Below, one piece after another: positions 34,321 through 44,625 of a DNA stretch of 64,000 nucleotides; positions within the stretch are counted from its first letter, which is position 1, and every line of letters begins with the position of its first letter. The stretch lies in NCBI RefSeq assembly GCF_040361195.1, contig NZ_APNE01000004.1; one strand, 5' to 3'. The notes below the pieces were generated by a model. It was not told the DNA's origin, ran no database searches, and was given only the letters and a program-made list of their open reading frames with translations. Position numbers and translations under genes: made by a program. Source of the stretch: Salinisphaera hydrothermalis (GTDB lineage Bacteria; Pseudomonadota; Gammaproteobacteria; Nevskiales; Salinisphaeraceae).

Positions 34321-35097
34321 ATGTGTCTCATCGTGGTGGCGTGGCAGGTCGATCCGACCTGCCCCCTGGTACTCGCGGCCAATCGTGACGAATTTCACGA
34401 GCGCCCCACCGAAGCCGCGCACTGGTGGACAACGCCGTCGGGCCTGTTCGCCGGGCGTGATCTACGCTCCGGCGGTACCTGGTGCGGCGCGGATACCCAA
34501 GGCCGCATAGCGGCAGTGACCAATGTCCGGGAGCCGGGTTTCGACAACACCAGCGCCCTACGTTCCCGCGGCGCGTTGGTTGCCGATTTCTTTGCCGGTG
34601 ATGCGGATGCGCGTGGCTGGGCCGAGCATGTGGCGGGCATCGGCGCCGACTATGGGCCGTTCAATTTGCTCGTCGCCGACCGGTCGCGACTGTGTTTCGT
34701 CTCCAATCGCGACAGCGCCGGCGTCCGGGAACTGTCGCCGGGCATCGTTGCGATTTCCAACGGCCATTGGGGGGAACGCTGGCCCAAGACGCAACGCGCC
34801 GAACGCGGCATGCGACGTGAACTGGCCGCCGGCACGCCGGTGACCGACGCGCTGTTCGCGCTGCTCGCCGACACCGAGCCCGCGGCTTATACCGAGTTGC
34901 CGGATACCGGGATACCGCGCGAACATGAGCGTTTTTTATCCTCGCCTTTCATCAAGGGGGAGCACTACGGGACCCGTGCCTCGACCGTGATTCGTCGCCA
35001 TGCACAAGACACCCTCGATTTTCACGAACGCGGCTTTGCTCAAGCCGGGCAACCAGTGCACCGTATACATCAATCCTGGTCCATTGGTTCCACATGA
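34321..35097 (+). CDS. NRDE (TANGO2-like) family protein
   Basis: A 258-aa protein of the NRDE family, named for the motif seen here as AANRDEFHERPT. It starts MCLIVV; the Cys2 resembles an N-terminal nucleophile. Downstream come GLFAGRDLRSGGTWCGAD and NVREPG. The biological role of bacterial members is not settled; eukaryotic TANGO2 has been linked to heme or lipid handling. Its stop overlaps the S9 peptidase start by 4 bp. Confidence 0.85.
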   Translation: MCLIVVAWQVDPTCPLVLAANRDEFHERPTEAAHWWTTPSGLFAGRDLRSGGTWCGADTQGRIAAVTNVREPGFDNTSALRSRGALVADFFAGDADARGWAEHVAGIGADYGPFNLLVADRSRLCFVSNRDSAGVRELSPGIVAISNGHWGERWPKTQRAERGMRRELAAGTPVTDALFALLADTEPAAYTELPDTGIPREHERFLSSPFIKGEHYGTRASTVIRRHAQDTLDFHERGFAQAGQPVHRIHQSWSIGST

Positions 35098-37022
35098 AAC
35101 CGATTCGTCCTTACGGCAGCTGGCCTTCATCGATATCCGCAGCCCATGTCGCGGCCGCCGGGCGCAAGTTCGCCGATCTTCGGGTCGACCGCGGCGCGCA
35201 TGAGGGCCCTCGGCTGTACTGGCTGGAAAGCCGACCGGAAGAAGCCGGTCGCAATACCATCATGACGCTGTCCGAGCATGGCGCCACGTCCTGTCTGGAC
35301 GCGCCGGCCTCCGCGCGCAGCGCGGTTTATGAATATGGCGGCGGCGCGTTTGCGGTGCACGCCGGGTTCATATGGTTCGTGAATGCCTCGGATCAGGCGG
35401 TCTGGATGCGCGATCCGGAGGGACATTTATCGGCGATCACTGATCCGGATGCGGATATCCGTTTCGCCGACCTGCAGTACGACGCTCGTTTCGGCCGATT
35501 AATCGCGATTGCCGAGGATCTCGACGAATCGCTCGACGAGCCGGCGGCCCGGGTCGTGAGCATCCATCGCGACGGCAGCGTTCATACACTGGCTTCGGGC
35601 CAGGATTTCTATGCCAGCCCGCGTCTGTCGCCCGGGTCGGATCGGCTGGTGTGGCTGGCCTGGAATCATCCGAACATGCCCTGGGACGTGAGCGAGCTAT
35701 GGCAGGCCTCAATCGACGACGAGGGTCATATCGGATCGCCCACGCCGCTATGGCAGCCCGACGACGTCTCGTTGTTCGGACCGGTCTTCGATCCGGACGG
35801 TCGTTTGCATGTGGTGGCCGATGTTGACAACTGGTGGAATATTCACCGCGAAAACGAGGCCGGCTTTGAAGCGTTGACGGCCGAGCAAGGCGAATTCGGC
35901 GTGCCGCAGTGGGTGTTCGGCCAGTCGACCTACGATTTTACCGACGATGGCCGCTTGTTCGCGCTGCTTGCCCAGGACGGTGCCTGGCATCTCGGCGAAG
36001 TCGATCGCGATTCCGGCACCTTCAACGCGTGGCGCCACGATTGCGATTTCTTCGAACAGATTACCGCCATCGGCGATCGTATCGCGGTGGTCGCGGCCAA
36101 CCCGGCACGGGCCAAGCATATTCGCCGGCTGGATATCGAGGGCGCCGGTGAAGTATTGCGCTCGGCGGACAGCCTGCCGGCTGATGCCGCCCTGTCGCGG
36201 CCCGAGTCGATGAGCTGGCCGACGGGTGGCGACGAGATCGCGCACGGTCTGTTCTACCCGCCCGTCAGCGAACGCTGGACGGCGCCGCCCGATGAACGCC
36301 CGCCGCTGATCCTGAAGTGTCACGGTGGCCCGACCGGGGCCACCGATACCGCCCTCGATGCCCGAATTCAGTACTGGACTTCGCGTGGGTATGCGGTACT
36401 CGACGTCAATTATCGGGGCAGCACCGGCTATGGGCGGGATTATCGAATGGCGCTCGACGGCGTCTGGGGTGTAGCCGATGTCGAGGATTGTCGCACCGGC
36501 GCCGCGTATCTGGCGGAAGCCGATCGCATCGATCCGGATCGCGTACTGATTTCGGGGTCGAGCGCCGGGGGCTATACCGTGCTGTCGGTGCTCGCGTTTA
36601 CCGATCTGGCGGCCGCCGGTGCGAGTTATTACGGGATCGGGGATCTCAAGCGCCTGCTGGCGTCGACGCATAAATTCGAATCGCGTTATCTGGAGCGCTT
36701 GATCGGTCGCGACGACGACACGTTGATCGCGCGCTCGCCGCTGTACCACGCCGACCAGCTGTCTTGCCCAGTGCTCTTCCTGCAGGGCGGGCAAGACAAG
36801 GTGGTGCCGCCGGACCAGGCAGAGTCCATGGTGGAGGCGCTCAGCGAGCGCGGTGTCCCGGTGGCTTACGTATTGTTTGAATCCGAACGCCACGGATTTC
36901 GTAATGCCGATAATGTCATGACGGCGATCGAGGCCGAGCGCACGTTCTACAGCCGGGTCCTGCGCATTTCCGATGTCGAGGATCTCGAACCCTTGACCAT
37001 CGAGAATTTCGATAGCGCATAA
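35094..37022 (+). CDS. S9-family prolyl oligopeptidase / acylaminoacyl peptidase
   Basis: A 642-aa serine peptidase. The N-terminal ~380 residues form a beta-propeller-like domain (YEYGGGAFAVH, WNHPNMPWD motifs). The C-terminal alpha/beta hydrolase has KCHGGPTG (oxyanion region), nucleophile Ser490 in SGSSAGGY, LFLQGGQDKVVPPDQ (Asp) and SERHGFRNADN (His). No signal peptide is evident, so it is probably cytoplasmic. ATG 35094 overlaps the NRDE stop (ATGA), indicating co-translation. Confidence 0.9.
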   Translation: MKPIRPYGSWPSSISAAHVAAAGRKFADLRVDRGAHEGPRLYWLESRPEEAGRNTIMTLSEHGATSCLDAPASARSAVYEYGGGAFAVHAGFIWFVNASDQAVWMRDPEGHLSAITDPDADIRFADLQYDARFGRLIAIAEDLDESLDEPAARVVSIHRDGSVHTLASGQDFYASPRLSPGSDRLVWLAWNHPNMPWDVSELWQASIDDEGHIGSPTPLWQPDDVSLFGPVFDPDGRLHVVADVDNWWNIHRENEAGFEALTAEQGEFGVPQWVFGQSTYDFTDDGRLFALLAQDGAWHLGEVDRDSGTFNAWRHDCDFFEQITAIGDRIAVVAANPARAKHIRRLDIEGAGEVLRSADSLPADAALSRPESMSWPTGGDEIAHGLFYPPVSERWTAPPDERPPLILKCHGGPTGATDTALDARIQYWTSRGYAVLDVNYRGSTGYGRDYRMALDGVWGVADVEDCRTGAAYLAEADRIDPDRVLISGSSAGGYTVLSVLAFTDLAAAGASYYGIGDLKRLLASTHKFESRYLERLIGRDDDTLIARSPLYHADQLSCPVLFLQGGQDKVVPPDQAESMVEALSERGVPVAYVLFESERHGFRNADNVMTAIEAERTFYSRVLRISDVEDLEPLTIENFDSA

Positions 37023-37214
37023 CTCGCGAATCGTATCGCGGTGATCGGCGGTGGGGTATCCGGGGTGGATGGTATCGCCCGATCGCAGGCTTCTGGGGTA
37101 GTCTGGATTGTACGCAAGGGATTTTTCTTCGATCGCGACGTTGCTGTTGTTAGTCATTGATTACAGCGCGTTTGTCGCGCGTGTCGCCACGGGCCGCGAA
37201 ACCATGCAGTCACT

Positions 37215-39062
37215 GTGAAATACGTTCGTCCACGTGGGTACACCACCACAGCCGTCGTCGGCCTGGCCGCGGCCGGCATGGTCGCGCTGGTGCTCATCCC
37301 GCGGGCCTTGGCCGATGATGTCGACGTACAGATCAAGGGCATCGGCAATCCGCTCGAGAGCAACGTGCGCAAGTCGCTTTCGGTGGCCGGCGATCACAAG
37401 CAGCCGTGGTCGCCCGATCAAATCCAGCGCCTGTTTCGACTGGCGCCCAAAGAAATCAAGCAGGCGCTCCAGCCTTACGGCTACTTCAATCCCGAGATCA
37501 ACGAGCGCCTCAAACAGCCCAGCGGTAATTCCAAGACCTGGCACGCGCGCTTCAATATCAAGCACGGCCCGGCGACCAAGATCACGCGCTTGAATATCGA
37601 CGTCGAGGGCCCGGGCGATCAGCTCGAAGCGATACAGTCCGCGCTGCACTCGACCGAGCTCAAGAAAGGCAAGCGCCTGGTCGAATCCCAGTATTCGGAT
37701 ACCAAGAGCGCGCTATATAACGCGGCCTACAATGCCGGATATCTGGACGCGAAGTTTTCCAAGTCGGCGATTCGGGTGAACCCGAAGACCAATACGGCGG
37801 AGATCGATCTCGTGCTCGATACCGGCGAGCGTTACTACTTCGGTCCGGTCACGTTCGATCAGGATCTGCTCAACGACAAGTTCGTACACCGCTATGTACC
37901 GTTCACGCCGGGCCAGCCGTATGACGCCGAACAACTGATCAATCTCCAGCTGGCGCTGTCGGATACCGATTATTTCAGTCAGATTGAGATCAACGCGCCG
38001 CGCGATAAAGCGACCCGCGCCCCGGCGATGAATCAATGGTTCTACGATCTGATTTATCCGCCGCAAGATCCATTGCAATCGATCGGCGAGTTGCGGATTC
38101 CGGTCACGGTCAAAGCCAAGCCGAGCAAGGGGCAAAGCTACAAGATCTCGGCTGGCTACGGTACCGACACCGGGCCCCGTCTGGGGCTGGGGGTCAAGTT
38201 CCGTCACCTCAATCAGTATGGCCACCAGTTCCGCACCGATCTACGGATTTCCCAGATCCAGCGGACGCTGCAGTCGTCCTACGATATCCCGATCGGCGAC
38301 GTGACTCAGGACAAACTCAGTTTCACCGCCACCATCAGCAATCAGGACTTCGGCGATATCACGTCCACGCTCTATGGTGTGGGCGTGACACGCGACACCG
38401 GCTGGCAGCTGGGTCGGCAGCGCGCCTATATCAAGCTGGAACGGGAGTACTACAACCTCGGCTACGGCTCGCGTAACAGCACGCTGCTCTATCCCGGCTA
38501 CAACATCACGCTGCAGAAAGCCGACAATCTGCTGTTCACGCACAAGGGCGTGAGCCTGTCGCTCGATGTTCGCGGCGCCAGCGACAAGTTGCTGTCGAGT
38601 ACCAACTTCATCGAGGGCGATTTCAGCGCCCATGCCGTGGTTCCGGTGACCGCCAAGACCCGTATCGTCATGCGGACCGAGCTCGGTGCCATCGAAACCG
38701 ACAATTTCAACGAAGTGCCGCCGTCCCAGCGATTTTTCGCGGGTGGCGATCGCAGCGTGCGTGGCTACGCCTATCAATCGATCAGCCCGACCAACAGCAA
38801 GAACCAGGATGTGGGCGGTCGCTATCTGGCCACTGGTAGCGTCGAAGGCGACTGGTTCTTCTACAAGAAGTTTGGCGTGGCGGCGTTCTTCGATGCGGGC
38901 GACGTAACCGACAGCCTGGGTAATTTCAGCTTCAAGCGCGGGGTGGGTATCGGCTTCCGCTGGGGCTCGCCGGTGGGCATGGTGCGGCTGGATCTGGCGC
39001 ATCCGCTGGATGACTCGAGTACCCCTGTTCGTATCCACTTCAGTCTTGGGCCCGATCTTTGA
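37215..39062 (+). CDS. tamA: Autotransporter assembly outer-membrane protein TamA
   Basis: Omp85-family barrel that works with TamB to insert outer-membrane proteins and move phospholipids. The 615 aa start at GTG 37215 with a signal peptide (AVVGLAAAGMVALVLIPRALA), then three POTRA domains (residues ~40-270), and a 16-strand barrel with the surface-antigen D15 motifs (AGYGTDTGPRLGLGVKF, FFAGGDRSVRGYAYQSISP, GIGFRWGSPVGMVRLDLA). It overlaps tamB by 4 bp. Confidence 0.92.
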   Translation: MKYVRPRGYTTTAVVGLAAAGMVALVLIPRALADDVDVQIKGIGNPLESNVRKSLSVAGDHKQPWSPDQIQRLFRLAPKEIKQALQPYGYFNPEINERLKQPSGNSKTWHARFNIKHGPATKITRLNIDVEGPGDQLEAIQSALHSTELKKGKRLVESQYSDTKSALYNAAYNAGYLDAKFSKSAIRVNPKTNTAEIDLVLDTGERYYFGPVTFDQDLLNDKFVHRYVPFTPGQPYDAEQLINLQLALSDTDYFSQIEINAPRDKATRAPAMNQWFYDLIYPPQDPLQSIGELRIPVTVKAKPSKGQSYKISAGYGTDTGPRLGLGVKFRHLNQYGHQFRTDLRISQIQRTLQSSYDIPIGDVTQDKLSFTATISNQDFGDITSTLYGVGVTRDTGWQLGRQRAYIKLEREYYNLGYGSRNSTLLYPGYNITLQKADNLLFTHKGVSLSLDVRGASDKLLSSTNFIEGDFSAHAVVPVTAKTRIVMRTELGAIETDNFNEVPPSQRFFAGGDRSVRGYAYQSISPTNSKNQDVGGRYLATGSVEGDWFFYKKFGVAAFFDAGDVTDSLGNFSFKRGVGIGFRWGSPVGMVRLDLAHPLDDSSTPVRIHFSLGPDL

Positions 39063-42000
39063 GTACGCCGCAGAACAACGACGACCCGACCCCGCAACCG
39101 GCGCCGAACAAGACGCCGGCTCGCCGGCGTTCGTGGCTGTGGCGCATCCTCAAGTGGACGCTGCTGGCGTTGCTGATTGTAGTCGTCGTATTGGTGGGCC
39201 TGGTCTGCTGGGTTGGCGGCACGCGCACCGGTACCGAATTCGCCTGGCACCAAGCGCAGCGGTTCATGCCGGCCGGCATCCATATCGATTCGGTCAAAGG
39301 CCGCCTGATCGGGCCATTGCACGTCTCCGGCGTCGATTACGATACCGATGCGATGAAAGTGCATGTCGGCTCGATCGATTTCGATATGGATTTCTCGGCG
39401 ATCTGGCACCGGACCGTTCATATCACCCATCTCGATGTCGCTAACGTCGATTACAAGGTCCTCAAGACGACGCCGACTCAGCCCAAGCAGAATAGCCAGC
39501 CGTTCTCGCTACCCCAGCAGATCAATCTGCCGGTCACGGTGATCGTGGATCGCGTGGCGGTTACCGACGTTTCGGCGGTGACCGCGCCCAAAGCCAAGCC
39601 GGTCAAGGTCGATAGCGTGAAGCTGACCGGTGCTCGGCTCGATGACGCCCAGTGGCAAATCAAGTCGCTCACCGGCCACGGCCCGATGTTCGATCTCGAC
39701 GCGCATGCGGCGGTCACGCCGAACGGCGGCTACAACACGAACTTGCACGCCAAGGCCGAGCTGCGCCTGCCGAATTACGCGCCGTTGTCGGCGACCGCCG
39801 ATATCACCGGCAACCTGGATGATTTGCATCTGGCCGCTAACGTCGCTTCGCCCTATAACCTCAAGCTCACCGGCGACATCACGCATGTGTTGTCCAAAAT
39901 GGGCATCGACGCCGAAATTCAGGCCAAGGGCGTGAAGACGCAGGCGATCAGCAAGACATTGCCCAAGATCGCCGCCGATGCCGATATCAAGGCCAAGGGC
40001 CCGGTCGACGATCTGGGCGTGCAATTGTCGGCGAAAGTGGACAGCGCCGACTACGGCAAGGCCACGCTCGACGGTGGGCTGCACTACACGCCGAAGACAG
40101 TCGACATCCAGAACCTCAAGATCGGGGTGCCGGCCACGAACGGCCAGCTGACGGCCAACGGCCAGGTCGCCATGGCCTCCGGCAACAAGATGGATCTGAC
40201 CGTCGATTGGTCGAATCTGGCCTGGCCGCTATCGGCCAAACCGTCCTACAAGTCGGACAAGGGCAAGGTCCGGCTCACCGGCACGCTGGACAACTACGAT
40301 CTCGATACCCAGCTGGTCTGGCAGGTGGTCGGCCAGACCCAGGGCAAGCTGGCCGCCAACGGGTCGGGCAGCCTGAAGGCGTTCGACCTGAAATCGCTGG
40401 ATATTTCCGGGGGGCCGGGGCATATCACCGGGCATGCCAAAACCCGATGGTCGCCGAAGCTCGATGTCGACGCGCATCTGGAAGGCAGTCATATCAATCC
40501 GGGCGCGATCGTGGCCAACGTGCCGGGCGACTTCAATCTGAATGCCGACGTCACGGCGACCCAGGTCGGCCAGCAAATTCACGCGGATCTGAAAACGCTG
40601 ACCGCGCACGGCAGCTTGCGCCATCAGCCGCTGGATCTGAAAGCGAAGGCGCAGTACCTGGGCGATCACGTCAAGGTGGATACACTACATCTGGTATCGG
40701 GGGCCGCGACCGCCGATATCAACGGTACGTTTGGCTGGACCCCGGACGCCAAGCTCGACGGCCAGTGGTCGATTCACTCGACGGATCTGTCGACGATCAT
40801 GCCGGGGCTGGCGGGTAGCCTGCAGACCGATGGCCGCGTATCCGGCCGGTTCAAGGCACCGGACGTGACCGCCAAGCTTACCGCACGTCACCTCGACGCC
40901 TATGGCAACAAAGTCGATGCCGCCGACCTGAACGCGAAGGTGGACTGGTCTGGGGCGACGCAGTCCAAGGTCGATCTGGCGGTGCGCGGGATCGATGCCT
41001 CCGGCCAGAAGATCCACAAGGTCACGCTCAATCTCGACGGCACCCCGTCCTCGCACCACCTGGCGCTGAATCTCGACAGCGATACGGCCAAGGCCGATCT
41101 GGCTTTGACCGGCTCACTCGACAAGAAAACCTATCGCGAGAAGTTCACGCTGCACCGGCTGACCGCCGGCTACGAAAAGCTCGCGCCGTGGTCGTTGGCG
41201 GCGCCGGCTTCTGGAGCCATCTCCGCCGGCGCTCAGTCGATCGACAACGCCTGTCTGACCTCCGGCGGGGCGCGCCTGTGCTTGACCGGCAAGCACGATA
41301 CGAAGGTGAGTCAGGGCCATATCGAGTTGTCGAATTTCAACTACGATTATGCCAAGAGCTTCTTCCCCGACGGCCTGGCGGTGACCGGCTCGGTTTCCGG
41401 CCAGGTGGACGCCAAGCTGCCCACCGGCGGCACGCCGCAGGTCAACGCCAATCTGCAAACCTCGGCCGGCACGGTCAGCATGACCAATCCGCAAGGCGAG
41501 ACGGTCAAGGTGCTCGAGATGCGGCCTGGCCACATCCAGGCCAAGATGGCCAACAATGGCCTGGATGCCAACGTCGACCTGCCCTTGGCCGGCAGCGACG
41601 GCATTCGGGCGCAGGCCACGGTGGCCTCCGGACGCGGTAGTTTGCTCAAGCATTCGCTCAACGGGCAGTTGCATATCGGCCTGGCGTCGATGGGATTCAT
41701 TACCCAACTGTCGCCCGAGGTCGCGACTTTCGACGGCAAGTTCGCGGGCGACATGCAGCTTGGCGGCACGCTGGCCAAGCCGACCGTGCTGGGTCATATC
41801 GGGCTCGATGCCTCCAAGATCGTGCTGGTGACCCCGGGCCTGACGCTCACCGACGTTAGTCTGGCGGCCCAGGGTCGGGGCCAGTCCATCGGGATCACGG
41901 CCGCGGCCAAGTCCGGCGGCGGTACGCTCAACGCCAACGGCGACATCTCTCTGGCCGATCGAGGGCAGACGGTCAATCTCGCGATCAAGGGCGATCACTT

Positions 42001-42928
42001 CCAGATCGCGCATATTCCCGACGTCACGGCCTACGTCAGTCCGGATCTCAAGGTCGCGGTGACACCGTCGAAGGTAGATGTCAGCGGTAGCGTGACCATC
42101 CCCGAGGCCTCGATCACGCCGCGCAACCTGCCGGCTTCGGGCGTGACCACGCCCTCCTCTGATCAGGTGATCGTGACCAACAAGCCCAGCCCCACGAAGG
42201 CAGCGGCACGCGCGATCCACGCCGATGTAAACGTGATCCTCGGCAAGAAAGTCCATATCGACGGGTTCGGTCTGAAAGCCGATTTGGGCGGCAATCTGCG
42301 GGTCGTGCAACGGCCGGGTAACGAACCTACCGGCACCGGTGCGATTCACATCAACAACGGTTCCTATCAGGCCTACGGGCAAAGCCTGGATATTCAGCAG
42401 GGCAAGATTCTGTTTGCCGGCGGCCCGGTCAGCGAGCCCGGCCTGGATATCAAGGCGGCCCGCTACCCGACAGATAACGTGACCGTCGGTGTGCACGTCC
42501 GCGGAAGTATCAAGAATCCGAAGCTGCAATTATTTTCGACGCCAGCCATGAGCCAGTCGGAGCAGCTGTCCTGGCTGTTGCTCGGCCGGCCGCTGGATTC
42601 CACCAACGGGCAGCAGTCCAGTCTGGTCGCCCGTGCCGCGTTGGCGCTCGGGTCTTCACGCGGTAACAAGGTATTGCAGGATATCGGCAGCAAACTGGGG
42701 CTGGACAACGTCGGCATCGGTACGGGCGCCGGCAAGAGCAGCAGCCAGGCCGCGCTGACCGTGGGCAAGTATCTGTCGCCGAAGCTTTATGTGGGCTACG
42801 GTCTGGGCCTTTTCGATCAGGTCTCGACTGTCACCATGCGTTATACGCTGTCGTCGCACTGGACGCTCGAGACATCATCGAGCGGCAAGTCGACCGGTGG
42901 TGACGTGGTCTGGAAGTTCGATCGCTAG
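39059..42928 (+). CDS. tamB: Translocation and assembly module protein TamB
   Basis: Large inner-membrane-anchored periplasmic protein (1289 aa) forming a long beta-taco groove, partner of TamA. One N-terminal transmembrane segment (ILKWTLLALLIVVVVLVGLVCWV) follows a Pro/Arg-rich start. Long repetitive beta-sheet sequence follows, and the C-terminal DUF490 domain contains LSWLLLGRPLDSTNGQQ and YVGYGLGLFDQVSTVTMRYTL. TTG 39059 is the proposed start, within the tamA stop. Normal length for the family. Confidence 0.92.
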   Translation: MSTPQNNDDPTPQPAPNKTPARRRSWLWRILKWTLLALLIVVVVLVGLVCWVGGTRTGTEFAWHQAQRFMPAGIHIDSVKGRLIGPLHVSGVDYDTDAMKVHVGSIDFDMDFSAIWHRTVHITHLDVANVDYKVLKTTPTQPKQNSQPFSLPQQINLPVTVIVDRVAVTDVSAVTAPKAKPVKVDSVKLTGARLDDAQWQIKSLTGHGPMFDLDAHAAVTPNGGYNTNLHAKAELRLPNYAPLSATADITGNLDDLHLAANVASPYNLKLTGDITHVLSKMGIDAEIQAKGVKTQAISKTLPKIAADADIKAKGPVDDLGVQLSAKVDSADYGKATLDGGLHYTPKTVDIQNLKIGVPATNGQLTANGQVAMASGNKMDLTVDWSNLAWPLSAKPSYKSDKGKVRLTGTLDNYDLDTQLVWQVVGQTQGKLAANGSGSLKAFDLKSLDISGGPGHITGHAKTRWSPKLDVDAHLEGSHINPGAIVANVPGDFNLNADVTATQVGQQIHADLKTLTAHGSLRHQPLDLKAKAQYLGDHVKVDTLHLVSGAATADINGTFGWTPDAKLDGQWSIHSTDLSTIMPGLAGSLQTDGRVSGRFKAPDVTAKLTARHLDAYGNKVDAADLNAKVDWSGATQSKVDLAVRGIDASGQKIHKVTLNLDGTPSSHHLALNLDSDTAKADLALTGSLDKKTYREKFTLHRLTAGYEKLAPWSLAAPASGAISAGAQSIDNACLTSGGARLCLTGKHDTKVSQGHIELSNFNYDYAKSFFPDGLAVTGSVSGQVDAKLPTGGTPQVNANLQTSAGTVSMTNPQGETVKVLEMRPGHIQAKMANNGLDANVDLPLAGSDGIRAQATVASGRGSLLKHSLNGQLHIGLASMGFITQLSPEVATFDGKFAGDMQLGGTLAKPTVLGHIGLDASKIVLVTPGLTLTDVSLAAQGRGQSIGITAAAKSGGGTLNANGDISLADRGQTVNLAIKGDHFQIAHIPDVTAYVSPDLKVAVTPSKVDVSGSVTIPEASITPRNLPASGVTTPSSDQVIVTNKPSPTKAAARAIHADVNVILGKKVHIDGFGLKADLGGNLRVVQRPGNEPTGTGAIHINNGSYQAYGQSLDIQQGKILFAGGPVSEPGLDIKAARYPTDNVTVGVHVRGSIKNPKLQLFSTPAMSQSEQLSWLLLGRPLDSTNGQQSSLVARAALALGSSRGNKVLQDIGSKLGLDNVGIGTGAGKSSSQAALTVGKYLSPKLYVGYGLGLFDQVSTVTMRYTLSSHWTLETSSSGKSTGGDVVWKFDR

Positions 42929-43213
42929 TTACAAGCCCCCGCACAAAGCTCGATGTTATTCGGGGTGATAAAGCACGTACGCCGGGCATACGCACCGCGG
43001 GCGGCGGTCAAAAGCCACTTGAAATAGCGGATGGCGCCGGTTGTGTGCGGCGTTATCAAGCGCAATCCGGCCTCCGTGAGACGCGCGGGCCGTTGGGCCA
43101 GCGCCAATCGCGGCGCATAACGTGGAGCCGAGCGTTCTGAGGCGGTCGGCCGACTCGATTCAAAGCAACGGGCGTGATGCCGATGTCCGCCGATCGCGCC
43201 GGTCGGAGCGGGC

Positions 43214-43789
43214 TCAGTCGCTGTTTTCGTTCGAACGGCGCCGCAGGTAATACACCAGCCAGGCCGCCCCTGCCAACACAATGACCAGCGCGAGCAGGGC
43301 CTGCTCGATGTTCTGGATATGGCTGATCGCCTGCCCGATCGCATCGGCCAGGTAATGGGAGACGACGGTGACGGTGGTCGACCAGATCAGCGTGCCGATG
43401 AAATCGTAGAACAGGAAACGCCAGGGCGAAACGCCGAGCGAGCCGAGCACGAACGGGGTAAGCGAACGCATCGCCCAGAGGAACCGGAAGCCAATCATCA
43501 CGACGGCGCCGTAGCGTTCGAGCAGGGCCTCGATCTGGGTCGCCCTCGCGTGCCAGCGCGGGCGTTTGGCCAGCGCCGGTCGGCCCATTTTGTGGCCGAT
43601 ATGGAACCAGATGTTGTCGCCCAGCAAGGTACCGATGGTCGCGGCCAACCACACGCCGTGTTCGGTCAATACGCCGTTGTTCGCGGCCAGCATGCCCAGC
43701 AGAATCGAGGCCTCGCCCTCGAAGAAGCAGCCGGCGGCGACCGCGAAATAGCCGTATTCCGCGATCAGATGCCACAGCGTATCGATCAT
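43214..43789 (-). CDS. DedA-family membrane protein
   Basis: A 191-aa inner-membrane protein of the DedA/VTT superfamily (putative lipid scramblase/flippase proteins). It starts LWHLIAEYGYFAVAAGCFFEGEASILLGMLAA and contains GDNIWFHIGHKMGRP and FLWAMRSLTPFVLGSLGVSPWRFL, the E-x(n)-D and F/Y-x-R-x-x-R-like motif region with its conserved arginine. Tail-to-tail with tamB across a 285-bp gap in which I see nothing definite. It lies 3 bp after the esterase gene. Confidence 0.88.
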   Translation of the reverse strand: MIDTLWHLIAEYGYFAVAAGCFFEGEASILLGMLAANNGVLTEHGVWLAATIGTLLGDNIWFHIGHKMGRPALAKRPRWHARATQIEALLERYGAVVMIGFRFLWAMRSLTPFVLGSLGVSPWRFLFYDFIGTLIWSTTVTVVSHYLADAIGQAISHIQNIEQALLALVIVLAGAAWLVYYLRRRSNENSD

Positions 43790-43792
43790 GCG

Positions 43793-44467
43793 TTACCGCT
43801 CCAGGCGTTCGCGCAGCCAGCGGCCGATGGTTGCGATCTCGGGCAGACAAACCTGATGGGCCATGGGATATTCATGCCAGTCGACGGCGTAGCCAGCGGC
43901 GAGGAGCCGGTCTCGGCTGCCGTGGCCCAGAGCGATCGGCACGATGGGGTCTTCGCTGCCATGGGCCATGAAAATCGGGATACCGCGGTTGGCGTCGCTC
44001 GCCTCGGTGGCCAGCGAGTCGTGTAGCGGCAGATAAGTTGAAAGCGCCATGATACCGGCAAGCGGGGTGTTATGGCGCAGCCCTGCATGCAGCGCGACCG
44101 CCCCGCCCTGGGAAAAGCCGGCCAGCACGATGCGATCGGCCGGGATGCCAGCGTCGATCTCGCGTGTGATCAGCGTCTCGATTTCGGCGGTGCTGGCCTC
44201 GATGCCCGGGCGATCTTGTTTGTCGGCAATATCCGCGCCCTTGATGTCGTACCACGCGGGCATGCGCATGCCGCCGTTGATCGTTACCGGCTGCTGGGGC
44301 GCGTTCGGAAATACGAAGCGCACCGAATGCGCGTCCCCCAGCCCGAGTTCCGGGATGATGGGCACGAAATCGTTCCCATCCGCGCCCAGACCGTGCAGCC
44401 ATATGACGCTGGCGGTTGCCGGATTCGGCGGTTGGATTTCAACGCAGTCGAGCATGATGTGGTCCAT
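43793..44467 (-). CDS. Carboxylesterase/phospholipase (alpha/beta hydrolase)
   Basis: A 224-aa hydrolase of the bacterial carboxylesterase (acyl-protein-thioesterase-like) family. Oxyanion region WLHGLGADGNDFVPI, nucleophile in LAGFSQGGAVAL, acid in AHGSEDPIVP and His in YPMAHQVCLPE. Start is ambiguous: ATG 44467 (MDHIMLD) or 44455 (MLDCVEIQPP); the open frame to 44635 overlaps the adhC promoter and is rejected. The DedA gene follows directly. Confidence 0.85.
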   Translation of the reverse strand: MDHIMLDCVEIQPPNPATASVIWLHGLGADGNDFVPIIPELGLGDAHSVRFVFPNAPQQPVTINGGMRMPAWYDIKGADIADKQDRPGIEASTAEIETLITREIDAGIPADRIVLAGFSQGGAVALHAGLRHNTPLAGIMALSTYLPLHDSLATEASDANRGIPIFMAHGSEDPIVPIALGHGSRDRLLAAGYAVDWHEYPMAHQVCLPEIATIGRWLRERLER

Positions 44468-44625
44468 GAGCAGGGTACCGATGGCGAAGTCTGGACAGGC
44501 GCTGAACGACATGCAACATCGCCCATGCGACATGCGGCCGCCCTGGCCTTCGACACCCAAGAGAGTTGCGATAGTATCGGCGCAGTTATGTACACAACAA
44601 CGACGCCGAGTCGATTGGAGTTCCG

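Noticed and set aside
35086..35101. GGTTCCACATGAAACC, parS-like
   Set aside because: Three mismatches to parS, 15 kb from the origin, and it contains the start codon of the S9 peptidase; probably chance.
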